DNA of 64,000 bases from Candidatus Tectomicrobia bacterium (GTDB lineage Bacteria; UBA8248): the NCBI GenBank assembly GCA_016192135.1, contig JACPUR010000013.1, forward strand, positions 62,001-126,000, read 5' to 3'. The notes under the pieces are model-generated. The model saw nothing but the letters and a program-made list of their open reading frames with translations, was not told the DNA's origin and searched no databases. Shown in pieces: positions 7,740 through 15,839 of this stretch. Within the stretch, counting starts at the first letter, position 1. Each line of letters starts with the position of its first letter. A program made the position numbers and the translations under genes.

Positions 7740-8591
7740 ATGCCCGCCCTCCGCCCGCTTCTGTCCGGATTCGGCGCCGTCGGCCTCGTCCTCGCCTTTT
7801 CTTCTCCGGCCCGGGGCGCCGATCAGGCCTGGAACATCCCGTTCTCGCAGGAGTTCGAAGGAGCCGGGATCGAGTGGACGCTGTCGCCCATCCCGACCCG
7901 GGGGGCCGCCCTCAACCTCCTCGTGGGCCGCCCCCGGGGGGAGGCGCGGGGGGCCGTCCTCTTGTTCCCGGGAGGGCACGGCGCCGGGATGTTCCGCGAG
8001 CGATGGGACGGTTTCTGGCTGGGGGGCAACTTCCTGGTGCGGAACGCTCCCCGCTTCGCAAAAGAGGGCTTCCTGGCCGCGGTCGTGGACGCCCCCTCGG
8101 ACCACGCCTCGGGCATGAGCGACGCCTTCCGGACCAGCCCGGAACACCTGGCGGACGCCGAGGCCGCCGCGAACCATCTGGCAAAAGCGGGGGTCAAGGA
8201 CATCTTCCTCGTCGGCACGAGCCGGGGGACGCTTTCCGTGGCCTACCTCGCCACCCGCATCAAGCACCCGGCCGTGAAGGGTTTTGTCCTCAGCTCGAGC
8301 ATGAACTCCATCTCGAACTTCCCGCTGGAGGAGATCGCCCTGCCCACCCTGGTCGTCCACCACGCGCAGGACGAATGCAGGGCGACCGCCTATTCGGCGG
8401 CCCAGGCGGCCTATGGCCGCCTCAAGGCCCCCCGCAAGCACTTCGTCACCGTCTCGGGCGGGGACACCCCCGTCTCCGGGCCCTGCGAGGCCCGGAGCGC
8501 GCACGGCTATCTGGGGAAAGAGCGCGAGGTGATCGGCGCCATCGTCCGGTGGCTCAAGGGAGAGGCGGCACCCGCGCGGATCGATCCGTGA
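7740..8591 (+). CDS. Secreted alpha/beta-hydrolase
   Basis: A 283-residue protein with a signal peptide of about 27 residues ending in SSPARGA. The hydrolase fold shows an oxyanion-type LLFPGGHG stretch and the nucleophile elbow GTSRGT with Ser161. An acidic residue in HHAQDE and a C-terminal histidine in SAHGY could complete a triad. The start at 7740 follows CCAGGAG. The substrate is unknown; the sequence suggests a small dienelactone-hydrolase-like or chlorophyllase-like esterase rather than a lipase. It is divergent from the SRP RNA and convergent with the E1 beta gene, which ends one base away. Confidence 0.78.
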   Translation: MPALRPLLSGFGAVGLVLAFSSPARGADQAWNIPFSQEFEGAGIEWTLSPIPTRGAALNLLVGRPRGEARGAVLLFPGGHGAGMFRERWDGFWLGGNFLVRNAPRFAKEGFLAAVVDAPSDHASGMSDAFRTSPEHLADAEAAANHLAKAGVKDIFLVGTSRGTLSVAYLATRIKHPAVKGFVLSSSMNSISNFPLEEIALPTLVVHHAQDECRATAYSAAQAAYGRLKAPRKHFVTVSGGDTPVSGPCEARSAHGYLGKEREVIGAIVRWLKGEAAPARIDP

Positions 8592-8592
8592 C

Positions 8593-9576
8593 TCAGCGCG
8601 CGGCCCCGACCAAGCGCCGGACGCCCTCGACGACATCCTCTTTCTGCGGGATGTGGAGCTTTTCCAGCCTGGGCGAGTAGGGGACCGGCGTCTCCTTGCC
8701 GCAGACGCGCGCGATGGGCGCGTCGAGGTAGTCGAAGGCCTCCTCGCCCGCGATGGCCGCCATCTCGGCCCCCCATCCGCAGCGCCGGACGGCCTCGTGC
8801 GCGATGAGGAGCCTGCCCGTCTTCCGGATCGAGGCGAGGATCGTCTCCTTGTCGAGCGGGAAGAGGGTGCGCGGGTCCACCACCTCGCAGCCGATTCCCT
8901 CCTTCGCCAGCTCTTCCGCCGCCTGGAGGCACTTCGTCACCATGGAGGACGTGGCCACGATGGTGGCGTCCCGCCCCTCCCGCTTCACCTCGGCCACGCC
9001 GAGCGGGATGGTGTATTCCCCCTCCGGCACCGGGCCCTTCACCGTGTAGAGCCCCCGGTGCTCGATGAAGATGACCGGGTCGTTGTCCCGGATCGCGCTC
9101 TTGAGCAGGCCCTTCGCGTCCTTGGGGGTCGAGGGCATCACCACCTTGAGGCCCGGGACGTGGACGAACCAGGCCTCCAGGCTCTGGGAGTGCTGGGCGG
9201 CGGCGCTGCTGCCCCCTCCCCCGTGCATCCGGATGACGAGGCTCGTCCGCGCCTTTCCCCCGAACATGTAGCGCACCTTGGCCACCTGGTTCACGATCTG
9301 GTTCATGGCCACGGTGGCGAAGTCGATGAAGTGCAGCTCGGCCACCGGCCGCAGGCCCACCAGCGCCGCCCCCAGGGCCGCGCCCACGATGGCCTCCTCG
9401 GCGATGGGGGTGTTGCGGATCCGCTCGGGGCCGTGCTTCTCGAGCAGGCCGAGGGTGGCCTTGAAGGAGCCGCCGAACTGGGCGATGTCCTCCCCGAGGA
9501 CGAAGACGTCCCCGTCCCGCGCCATCTCCTCGTCGAGGGCCTCGACCAGGGCCTCGCGGAACATGATCTCGCGCAT
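8593..9576 (-). CDS. Thiamine-dependent 2-oxo acid dehydrogenase E1, beta subunit
   Basis: A 327-residue transketolase-type protein that matches PdhB/AcoB throughout: [13 protein letters not shown] and [13 protein letters not shown] at the N-terminus, the central [22 protein letters not shown] region and a C-terminal transketolase domain near 195-320. With the alpha subunit it decarboxylates a 2-oxo acid (pyruvate, acetoin-type or branched-chain) on thiamine diphosphate. The start follows a strong GGGAGAGAG. It lies 18 bases after the alpha subunit. No E2 or E3 gene is in the window, so substrate specificity and the rest of the complex are open. Confidence 0.9.
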   Translation of the reverse strand: MREIMFREALVEALDEEMARDGDVFVLGEDIAQFGGSFKATLGLLEKHGPERIRNTPIAEEAIVGAALGAALVGLRPVAELHFIDFATVAMNQIVNQVAKVRYMFGGKARTSLVIRMHGGGGSSAAAQHSQSLEAWFVHVPGLKVVMPSTPKDAKGLLKSAIRDNDPVIFIEHRGLYTVKGPVPEGEYTIPLGVAEVKREGRDATIVATSSMVTKCLQAAEELAKEGIGCEVVDPRTLFPLDKETILASIRKTGRLLIAHEAVRRCGWGAEMAAIAGEEAFDYLDAPIARVCGKETPVPYSPRLEKLHIPQKEDVVEGVRRLVGAAR

Positions 9577-9594
9577 GGGAATCTCTCTCCCGGC

Positions 9595-10569
9595 TCAGAG
9601 GACTTTTTCGTAGACGTCCGCCATCAGGTCGGAGGGCTCGGGGGGCGGGCTCTTCCGGGCGAACTCGACCGCCTCGTCCAGCTCCTTCCGGACGCGTGCA
9701 TCGAGCGCCTCGTCCTCCCTCCCGGCGAGCCACTTCCGTTTCTTGAGGAAGGCGGCGAAGGCGGGGATGGGATCGCGCTTCTTCCACTTGGGGAGCTCCC
9801 GGTCGTGCCCGTACACCGTCCCCGGGTCCCCCAGGTAATGCCCCCAGAAGCGGAAGGTCTTGGCCTCGATGAGGCTGGGGCCCTCCCCCGCGCGGGCGCG
9901 GCGGATGGCCTCGCCGGCCGTCTCGTGCACCGCGAGGGCGTCCATCCCGTCCACGACGATGCCGGGGATCCCGTAGGCCTTGGCCCGCTCGGCCACGTCC
10001 CGGACGCTCTGGTGGACCGCCTGGGGGGTGCTCTGGGCGTAGCCGTTGTTCTCGCAGACGAAGACGGCCGGGAGGCGCCAAGTGGCGGCCAGGTTGATGC
10101 CCTCGTGGAAGGCCCCAATGTTCGTGGCGCCGTCCCCGAAGAAGCTGACGGCGACTTCCTTCCTCTTCTTCAGCTTGAGGCCCAGGGCCGCGCCCGCCGC
10201 GATGGGGATGCCGCCCCCCACGATGCCGCTCGCCCCGAGGGCACCCAGGTCCTGGTCGGCGATGTGCAGGGAGCCGCCCTTCCCCTTGCAGCAGCCGGTC
10301 GAGCGCGCGTAGAGCTCGGCCATCATGCCCTTGAAACCGAGCCCCTTGGCGATCATGTGGCCGTGGCCCCGGTGGGTGGAGGTGATCAGGTCCCGCTCGC
10401 CCAGGTGGGCGCAGACCCCCGCCGCGACGGCCTCTTCCCCGATGTAGGGATGGATGAAGCCGGGCAGCTCGCCCGCCTGGAAGACCTCGATGGCGCGCTC
10501 CTCGAACCGGCGGATGCGGAGCATCGTCTCGTAGATCCAGAGCGCCTTCTCCCGCGTCAGTCCACCCAT
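9595..10569 (-). CDS. Thiamine-dependent 2-oxo acid dehydrogenase E1, alpha subunit
   Basis: A 324-residue protein. The thiamine-diphosphate motif begins GDG at 145-147 and ends NN at 174-175, with the usual 30-residue spacing. The phosphorylation-loop-like region HRGHGHMIAKG (66-76) and the KGGSLHIADQ motif near 97 are typical of PdhA/AcoA proteins. It is the first gene of a two-gene E1 operon transcribed away from the divergent carboxymuconolactone-decarboxylase-fold gene. Acetoin-dehydrogenase-like or pyruvate activity are the best guesses from similarity. Confidence 0.9.
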   Translation of the reverse strand: MGGLTREKALWIYETMLRIRRFEERAIEVFQAGELPGFIHPYIGEEAVAAGVCAHLGERDLITSTHRGHGHMIAKGLGFKGMMAELYARSTGCCKGKGGSLHIADQDLGALGASGIVGGGIPIAAGAALGLKLKKRKEVAVSFFGDGATNIGAFHEGINLAATWRLPAVFVCENNGYAQSTPQAVHQSVRDVAERAKAYGIPGIVVDGMDALAVHETAGEAIRRARAGEGPSLIEAKTFRFWGHYLGDPGTVYGHDRELPKWKKRDPIPAFAAFLKKRKWLAGREDEALDARVRKELDEAVEFARKSPPPEPSDLMADVYEKVL

Positions 10570-10775
10570 GCGCTGAACCTCCCCCTCTCGCGGCCGGAAC
10601 GGCCGCCCTCCCCGTCATGGCACGATGCCGGGATTCTGCCAGAACCGGGGAAGCCCTCCAATCCGCGTCCGCCGGGGACGCGGGTGCCCAGCGGCGGGAA
10701 AATGCGGTAATTTTCCGGCGGAATAGGAAGATTGCGGTGAACCGTTTGGCGCGGCAAAGGCCGAGGGAGAAGAGG

Positions 10776-11669
10776 ATGGACGAAGCCCGGGACCGCATCG
10801 TGGCCCATATCGATCACGACCCGGACGCGGAGGCGCGCATCCGGCGGGCCACGGAAGTACGAAAGGCGCTGGGGATCTTCGGCCGGGACGGCCAGGACCC
10901 GCCGGGATTCTGGCGGTTCGCGCCCGTGCACGCCCAGGCCATGTTCGAGTACTGCCACGGCATCGTCTGGGGCGGGCCCCTCCTGGGCCTGAAGGAGCGT
11001 GTGGTAGTCGTCCTGAGCGCGCTGGCGGCCCTCCAGGCGGAGGACGAGGTGGAGTGGCACGTCCGCGCGGCCCTCAACCTGGGCTGGACGCGCGAGGAGA
11101 TCGTCGAGATGCTCACCCAGCTCTCCCCCTACATCGGGATCCCGAGGGCGAACCTGGCCTTCAAGGCGGCGCTGCGGGCCTTCGAGAAGGCGGGCTGCGC
11201 CATCGAGGCGGCGCCCGGGCCCGAGGACGCGGAGGCCGAGGCGGCGGGCGACCGGATGCTCTCCCAGGTGGACCTGCACCCCGGCATCAAGGAGCGCATC
11301 CAGAGGGCGCTCGCGGTGCGCCAGAAGATCGGGATCTACGGGACGGGCGGGCAGGCCGACGACGGCCTCTACCGCATCTCCCGCGCCCACAACCATTCCA
11401 TCCTCGAATCCTGCTTCGGGATGGTCTGGAACACGCCCCTGCTCGGCATGAAGGCGCGGGAGCTCCTCGTCATCGCGGCCTCCACCGCGAACCAGTGCGA
11501 CAACGAGCTGGAGTGGCACGTGCGCAGCGCCCTGAAGGCGGGGCTCACCCGTGAGGAGATCGTCGAGTCCATCGCCCAGTGCTCTCCCTACATCGGGCTC
11601 TCCAAGACCAACCAGGGGCTGCGGGCGGCGAGGCGGGCCTTCCAGGCGCTGGACGCGCGGGGCGCATAA
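10776..11669 (+). CDS. Tandem carboxymuconolactone decarboxylase-fold protein
   Basis: A 297-residue protein made of two similar halves (about 1-145 and 150-297). Each carries the CMD-fold signature: a conserved E.EWHVR(A/S)AL segment followed by GxTREEIVE and (L/C)SPYIG. It lacks the CxxC pair of AhpD-type peroxidases, so decarboxylase-like or ring-cleavage chemistry is more likely than peroxide reduction. The ATG at 10776 has a strong GGGAGAAGAGG upstream; the open frame before it is probably untranslated. The duplication may give a pseudo-dimer. The pathway is unknown. A strong terminator follows. Confidence 0.82.
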   Translation: MDEARDRIVAHIDHDPDAEARIRRATEVRKALGIFGRDGQDPPGFWRFAPVHAQAMFEYCHGIVWGGPLLGLKERVVVVLSALAALQAEDEVEWHVRAALNLGWTREEIVEMLTQLSPYIGIPRANLAFKAALRAFEKAGCAIEAAPGPEDAEAEAAGDRMLSQVDLHPGIKERIQRALAVRQKIGIYGTGGQADDGLYRISRAHNHSILESCFGMVWNTPLLGMKARELLVIAASTANQCDNELEWHVRSALKAGLTREEIVESIAQCSPYIGLSKTNQGLRAARRAFQALDARGA

Positions 11670-11670
11670 G

Positions 11671-11707
11671 AGAGAGGGCCGCCCCTCCCGGGGCGGCCCT
11701 CTCTTTG
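11671..11707 (+). terminator. Rho-independent terminator, probably bidirectional
   Basis: A perfect 15-base-pair stem (11671-11685 with 11690-11704) and a four-base loop are followed by TTTG TTTCG on the plus strand. It sits between the convergent CMD-fold and CocE-type genes. On the minus strand the stem is followed by TTATG, a weaker T run, so it mainly serves the plus-strand gene. Confidence 0.85.
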
Positions 11708-11735
11708 TTTCGTTGTGCCCGGGCCCCTCCCCTCC

Positions 11736-13481
11736 CTACTTCGCGGGGATGACGGGCAGCAGGAGGTAGGAGGGCCGGTCGGGCCCGGCGTGCAAGGTGA
11801 CCTTCTTTCCGAACACCTCCGCCGGGCGGTCCCTCGGGTGGTCGTGGCGGAAGGGCCCCACCCCGGAATAAACCCGCCCCCGGACCGGCATCGGCGGATG
11901 CTCGAAGCCGGGCCACACGTAGTCCCGGCCCCGCACGCCCAGCCCGATCCGGCAGCCCTGGGGCACGACGATGCTCGTCGGCCAGATCTCCACGTCCAGC
12001 TCGTACACCTGGCCCGGCTTTAGGGGCTGGACCTCGTCGTGGGCGTGGCAGGGCCGGTAGGGGAGGCTGCGCTTCTTGTCGAGCTTGCGGCGCGAGGCCC
12101 GCAGCCAGCCGTGGCCCACGGCGGTATGGGGGTCGTTCGAACCCTGGAAGGTGATCTCCCGCAAGTCCGGGGTGAACAGGCGCAGGACGAGGAAGATGTC
12201 GGCGTCCTCGGTTTCGGAGGAGACGAACAGCTTGGCCGCCGCGGGGCCGGTGATCTCCGTCTCCTTCCCGAACGGCTCGGTCAGGAAGGTGAGGCCGTCC
12301 CCCAGGGCCTCGTAAGCCGCCTTGGCGTTGCCGGAGGGCTTGGCGGCCGAGAGGCCGAAACCGTCCGGGTGGAGGTGGTACTTCGTCCACTTCGTCCGGG
12401 CGAGGGGCCACTCGCCCTCGGCCCTCTGGACGAACTTCTCGCCGGGGTGGCGCACCTGGAGCTGCACCCGGGGCTGCTTCTCCCAGCCGTTCCTCTCGCC
12501 CTTGAGGAAGTGGCCGAAGAATTTCTTCTGAAGCTCCACGCCGTAGTCCGTGTAGAAGTGGGTGAAGTGATCGAGGCCGTGCATCTCGAGCCATTTCTGC
12601 TTCGTGCCCGCGGCGAGGAAGCCCTCGGTGTTGCCCCTGGGATGGAGGCCCACCCCTCCCCAGTTGCCCGCCGAGAGGAGCGGCACGCTGATCTTCGAGT
12701 AGTCGGGGATCCGGGCCTTCCAGTAGTCGTCGAGCAGGGGATGGCCGAGGAGGTCCCTGCCGAAGTCGCACCGGTTGGCGCCGAGCTCCTCCTCGGTGAG
12801 GGTTTCGGGCCCCTCGGCCCATTCCCCGTTCATGCGGCTGCGGTCCCCCCGCGCCCCCCGGCCGTGCTGGCGCGAGAGCACGGTGTCGCGGTACCAGGTG
12901 TCGCCGAACTGGGAATAGATGCCGCCGTGGTAGGCGAAGTCGCGGTAGAGGTCGGCCGCCCCCTCCCACACGCACATCGCAGCCAGGTGGGGGGGCTGGA
13001 GCGCGGCCACCTGCCACTGGTTCATCCCGTAGTACGAGATTCCGTTCAACCCCACCTTCCCGGTGCTCCAGGGCTGCTTCCCCGCCCATTCGATGCAGTC
13101 GTAGAAGTCCTTCGTCTCACGGGGCGACCATATCTCCATGAAGCCCGGGGAGCGCCCCGCCCCGCGCGAGTCCACCCGCACGCAGGCGTAGCCGTCGGGC
13201 ACCCATTTCTCCGGGTCCACCAGCTCCCAGTTCTGGTACTTGTTCGACGAGCCCGAGAGGGAGAGCGGGTGCTTCTCGTTCAGGACTTTCCACTGGGCGG
13301 GATAGCCGTCCTGGAAGTGGAGCCACTTGGCGTAGGGGCCGTAGGAAAGGATGACGGGGAATTTCCCTTTTCCGTCGGGCCGGTAGACGTCGCAGCGCAG
13401 GATGAGGCCGTCGTCCATCCGGATGGGAACGTCCCAGTCGATCCGCATCCCGTCGCGCACTTCGCTCTTGAAGGTGTCCAT
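11736..13481 (-). CDS. CocE/NonD family serine hydrolase (X-Pro dipeptidyl-peptidase-like)
   Basis: A 581-residue protein, the usual length for the CocE/NonD family. The N-terminal alpha/beta-hydrolase domain contains the nucleophile motif GISYYG with Ser149 and the family signature DSRGAGRS. The C-terminal third is the beta-sandwich XPD domain (LRLFTPDLREITFQG...), ending in PQGCRIGLGVRGRDYVWPGFEH. Members hydrolyse acyl esters or amides such as cocaine, penicillins and glutaryl amides. The substrate is unknown here. The start at 13481 follows GGGGAGGG. No signal peptide is seen, so it is probably cytoplasmic. It stands alone on the minus strand. Confidence 0.87.
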   Translation of the reverse strand: MDTFKSEVRDGMRIDWDVPIRMDDGLILRCDVYRPDGKGKFPVILSYGPYAKWLHFQDGYPAQWKVLNEKHPLSLSGSSNKYQNWELVDPEKWVPDGYACVRVDSRGAGRSPGFMEIWSPRETKDFYDCIEWAGKQPWSTGKVGLNGISYYGMNQWQVAALQPPHLAAMCVWEGAADLYRDFAYHGGIYSQFGDTWYRDTVLSRQHGRGARGDRSRMNGEWAEGPETLTEEELGANRCDFGRDLLGHPLLDDYWKARIPDYSKISVPLLSAGNWGGVGLHPRGNTEGFLAAGTKQKWLEMHGLDHFTHFYTDYGVELQKKFFGHFLKGERNGWEKQPRVQLQVRHPGEKFVQRAEGEWPLARTKWTKYHLHPDGFGLSAAKPSGNAKAAYEALGDGLTFLTEPFGKETEITGPAAAKLFVSSETEDADIFLVLRLFTPDLREITFQGSNDPHTAVGHGWLRASRRKLDKKRSLPYRPCHAHDEVQPLKPGQVYELDVEIWPTSIVVPQGCRIGLGVRGRDYVWPGFEHPPMPVRGRVYSGVGPFRHDHPRDRPAEVFGKKVTLHAGPDRPSYLLLPVIPAK

Positions 13482-13679
13482 ATGCCCTCCCCGGAGATTC
13501 AGGCCCCTGGCGTCTGTCGATTCGATGATGGCGAGTGAGCGGGGGGCTTCCGCGGGCTCCCGCCGCATCCCCCCTTCGCCGAAAGACAATCATGAAGACG
13601 GATGGTGGTCAACGAGCAGGGGGCTTCCCCATCCGGCATCCGGGAGCCGCCGGGGAAGGCTCGATGCGAAGCGGGGCTT

Positions 13680-14336
13680 TCAGGGGACCGTCGCGAGGAA
13701 AGCGGTGTATCCCTCCCGGCGCAGCCGGTCGAGCATTGCCCGGGCCTCGCTCGCCTCCCGGAAGCCCTGAAGCTGCACGTGGAAAGACCGGCCAGGGCCA
13801 TCGGCGGAGGCCACCACGCGGATATCCTTCCACCGCGCCCGGAAATTCATCGAGAACCTGCGCGCGTCTTCCTCCCGGCCGAATTTGCCGAGCATGACCA
13901 CCCACCGCTGCGCCCCGGCCGGAGGAACCCGAAGCGGGGTTAATCGCACGGGAGCCACTCCCGCCTCGACCATGCCCAGTTTCTCGGCGGACGCCCGCGA
14001 CAGATCGATCACGCGCCCCTCGATGAACGGCCCCCTGTCGTTGATGCGGACGCTGACCGCGCGCCCGTCGTCCAGCCGCTCGACCCGCACGATGGTATGG
14101 AAGGGGAGGGTGCGATGGGCCGCGGTCATCATGTGCATGTCGAACCGCTCGCCGTTGGCCGTCCTCTGGCCGTGATGGGGACGGCCGTACCAGGAGGCGA
14201 GGCCGGAAAGCTCATGCTCCGGAGAAGAGCGGGAGTAAGGCTCCGGCCGGGACGCGCATCCGCTCGCCGCCATTCCCAGCAGGAGGAGCCAGATCCGCCA
14301 GCGCAGCGCTCTTCCCTCCCGGGGACCCGAGGCCAT
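13680..14336 (-). CDS. rlpA: RlpA-like lipoprotein (double-psi beta-barrel plus SPOR domain)
   Basis: A 218-residue protein. A lipoprotein signal with lipobox AASGC puts the lipidated cysteine at about residue 27. A double-psi beta-barrel follows (GLASWYG at 45-51, then NDRGPF and GRVIDLS), and the C-terminal 75 residues form a SPOR peptidoglycan-binding domain. RlpA proteins bind denuded septal glycan, and several are lytic transglycosylases. The barrel keeps the Asp of NDRGPF used in catalysis. It is the last gene of an operon with a bactofilin and a methyltransferase-like protein, all probably acting in envelope shaping. Confidence 0.9.
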   Translation of the reverse strand: MASGPREGRALRWRIWLLLLGMAASGCASRPEPYSRSSPEHELSGLASWYGRPHHGQRTANGERFDMHMMTAAHRTLPFHTIVRVERLDDGRAVSVRINDRGPFIEGRVIDLSRASAEKLGMVEAGVAPVRLTPLRVPPAGAQRWVVMLGKFGREEDARRFSMNFRARWKDIRVVASADGPGRSFHVQLQGFREASEARAMLDRLRREGYTAFLATVP

Positions 14337-14339
14337 CGC

Positions 14340-15062
14340 CTATACACTCACTCCCTTCTGGACCAGAATCTCCCGGTAGCCTCCCTTCAAGAGGCAGAAG
14401 TCCAGGACGCGAAAGCCGGAGAATACCTCCATGATCTCGGCGTTCTTGTAGGGGTGCCGCTCCGGACGCCCCGCGCCTCCCGGCAGAGGTTCGATGCGAT
14501 CCTGATCGAGAATCCGGAAACCCTTGCAGGAACCCGCCCCGCCGGGCCGGAGGCCCCCGAATAGGGACAGGATCATCCCGCCCGGCTCCAGCATGCGGTG
14601 GAGGAGCTTCACGAGTTCCCCAGCCCAGGCCGGGGGCATATGGTCGAGGCTGTCCCAGCAGATGACGCCATGGACCGACCGCGGCGGGTATTCCAGCCCG
14701 GCCAGGACCTTCCGCCAGCCCTCGGCGGCGAGGGCATCGGCATCGGGCGAGCCCGCGCCGGGAGGCGCGGGGAGCTCCCGCTCCCCCAGGAAATCGTTTA
14801 CCAAGACCCGGCAGCCCTGGCTTCCGAGAAAGAAGATGTTGCCGCCGTTGACGCGCCCCAGGTCCAGGACCGCCGGGCGGGGAAAGCGCGCCAGGACATC
14901 CACGAAGACCTTCAGGGACTTTATCGCCCAGGCGCCCGGCCCGTCCGCGGCGGCGCCCGGTCCGGGATCCGCCGGGGCCTCCGGCCTGAAGGCCTTCTTC
15001 AGCAGGAAAAGCTCATTCGGGATGCTGTTCTTGTGGCTATAAAGATTCCGGAACCGCTCCAC
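14340..15062 (-). CDS. Class I SAM-dependent methyltransferase-like protein
   Basis: A 240-residue protein starting with GTG at 15062 after GGGGGCG. The Rossmann motif I is VLDLGRVNGGN (about 64-74) rather than the classical DxGxGxG, so cofactor binding may be weakened. A later motif VICWDSLDHMPP resembles motif II and the post-motif. Three bases separate it from rlpA and 13 from the upstream bactofilin gene, so the three genes form an operon. The substrate is unknown; envelope or cytoskeletal targets are suggested only by the neighbours. Confidence 0.65.
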   Translation of the reverse strand: MERFRNLYSHKNSIPNELFLLKKAFRPEAPADPGPGAAADGPGAWAIKSLKVFVDVLARFPRPAVLDLGRVNGGNIFFLGSQGCRVLVNDFLGERELPAPPGAGSPDADALAAEGWRKVLAGLEYPPRSVHGVICWDSLDHMPPAWAGELVKLLHRMLEPGGMILSLFGGLRPGGAGSCKGFRILDQDRIEPLPGGAGRPERHPYKNAEIMEVFSGFRVLDFCLLKGGYREILVQKGVSV

Positions 15063-15075
15063 CTCACGCCCCCGG

Positions 15076-15594
15076 TCAGTTCTTCACGGCCCCTTCCAAG
15101 GGACGGTGGGCGCCGTTCTCCCCCTTCGGCTGAAGCTGGACCGGCTCGCGATCCTTCTTCTCCTTCCCGGCCGGCGCCGCGCGCTCGCCCGTCATGTCCA
15201 CCGAGCCCTTGAACTTGCCGCCGTCGGCAATGGCCAGCCGGGGCGCGCGGATGTCCCCGACCACGGAGCCGGACTCCATGATCTCCACCCGCTCCTTGGC
15301 GTTGAGGTTCCCCTCCAGGCGCCCGATGACGGTGATCTTCTTGGCCTCGACGTCGGCCGTGAGATTGCCGCCTTCGCCGATCACCAGGTGATGGTCCTTG
15401 AGGTCGACGTGTCCCTCCACCCGCCCTTCGATGATCAGGTCCTCGCCTCCGCTGAGCTCGCCGCGGATGACGATGGTCTTGCCGATCTTGGCCTGCGGCG
15501 CCTGCTTCTCCGCCCGGCCCCTTTCCACAACCGGCGCCGCCGCGGCGGGCGAGGAATGCTGCTCCAGTTCTTTCTCGCGGCTGAATATGCTCAT
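15076..15594 (-). CDS. Bactofilin (polymer-forming cytoskeletal protein)
   Basis: A 172-residue protein with a central beta-helical bactofilin domain (about 36-130) made of short repeats such as GGEDLIIEGRVEGHV, KKITVIGRLEGNLNA and GSVVGDIRAPRLAIADGG. Flexible, charged N- and C-terminal tails flank it, as in known bactofilins. The family self-assembles without nucleotides into filaments that localise cell-wall enzymes. Co-transcription with an RlpA protein fits a cell-shape or septal role. The ATG has GGGAGAAGG upstream. The 245 bases between it and the divergent symporter gene are more AT-rich and must hold both promoters, but I could not assign boxes. Confidence 0.92.
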   Translation of the reverse strand: MSIFSREKELEQHSSPAAAAPVVERGRAEKQAPQAKIGKTIVIRGELSGGEDLIIEGRVEGHVDLKDHHLVIGEGGNLTADVEAKKITVIGRLEGNLNAKERVEIMESGSVVGDIRAPRLAIADGGKFKGSVDMTGERAAPAGKEKKDREPVQLQPKGENGAHRPLEGAVKN

Positions 15595-15839
15595 GGCCTT
15601 CTCCCGAGTTTGAGTTCACTGACCGGATGCGGATAAGAATTCGAACAAAGCCTAGCACACTCAGGAGAGTACCTGACGGAAAAGACGGGGAGATCCATGG
15701 TAAATGCAAAGGATTTTTACCGCTTTCGCTTTTTGCGACGAATCTTATGTAAATGTTGCGTCAATGAAGCGTTAATATCTGTCCCAGCGCACCACTCGCG
15801 CCGCTCTCGCGGCGCGCTCGATACTCAAAGGCGGCGTTC

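Noticed and set aside
8507-10798. A long minus-strand frame spanning both E1 genes
   Set aside because: It is out of frame with both E1 subunits, which match their families end to end.
15595-15839. Specific sigma-70 promoter boxes between bactofilin and the symporter
   Set aside because: AT-rich words such as TAATAT are present, but no properly spaced -35 partner was found on either strand.
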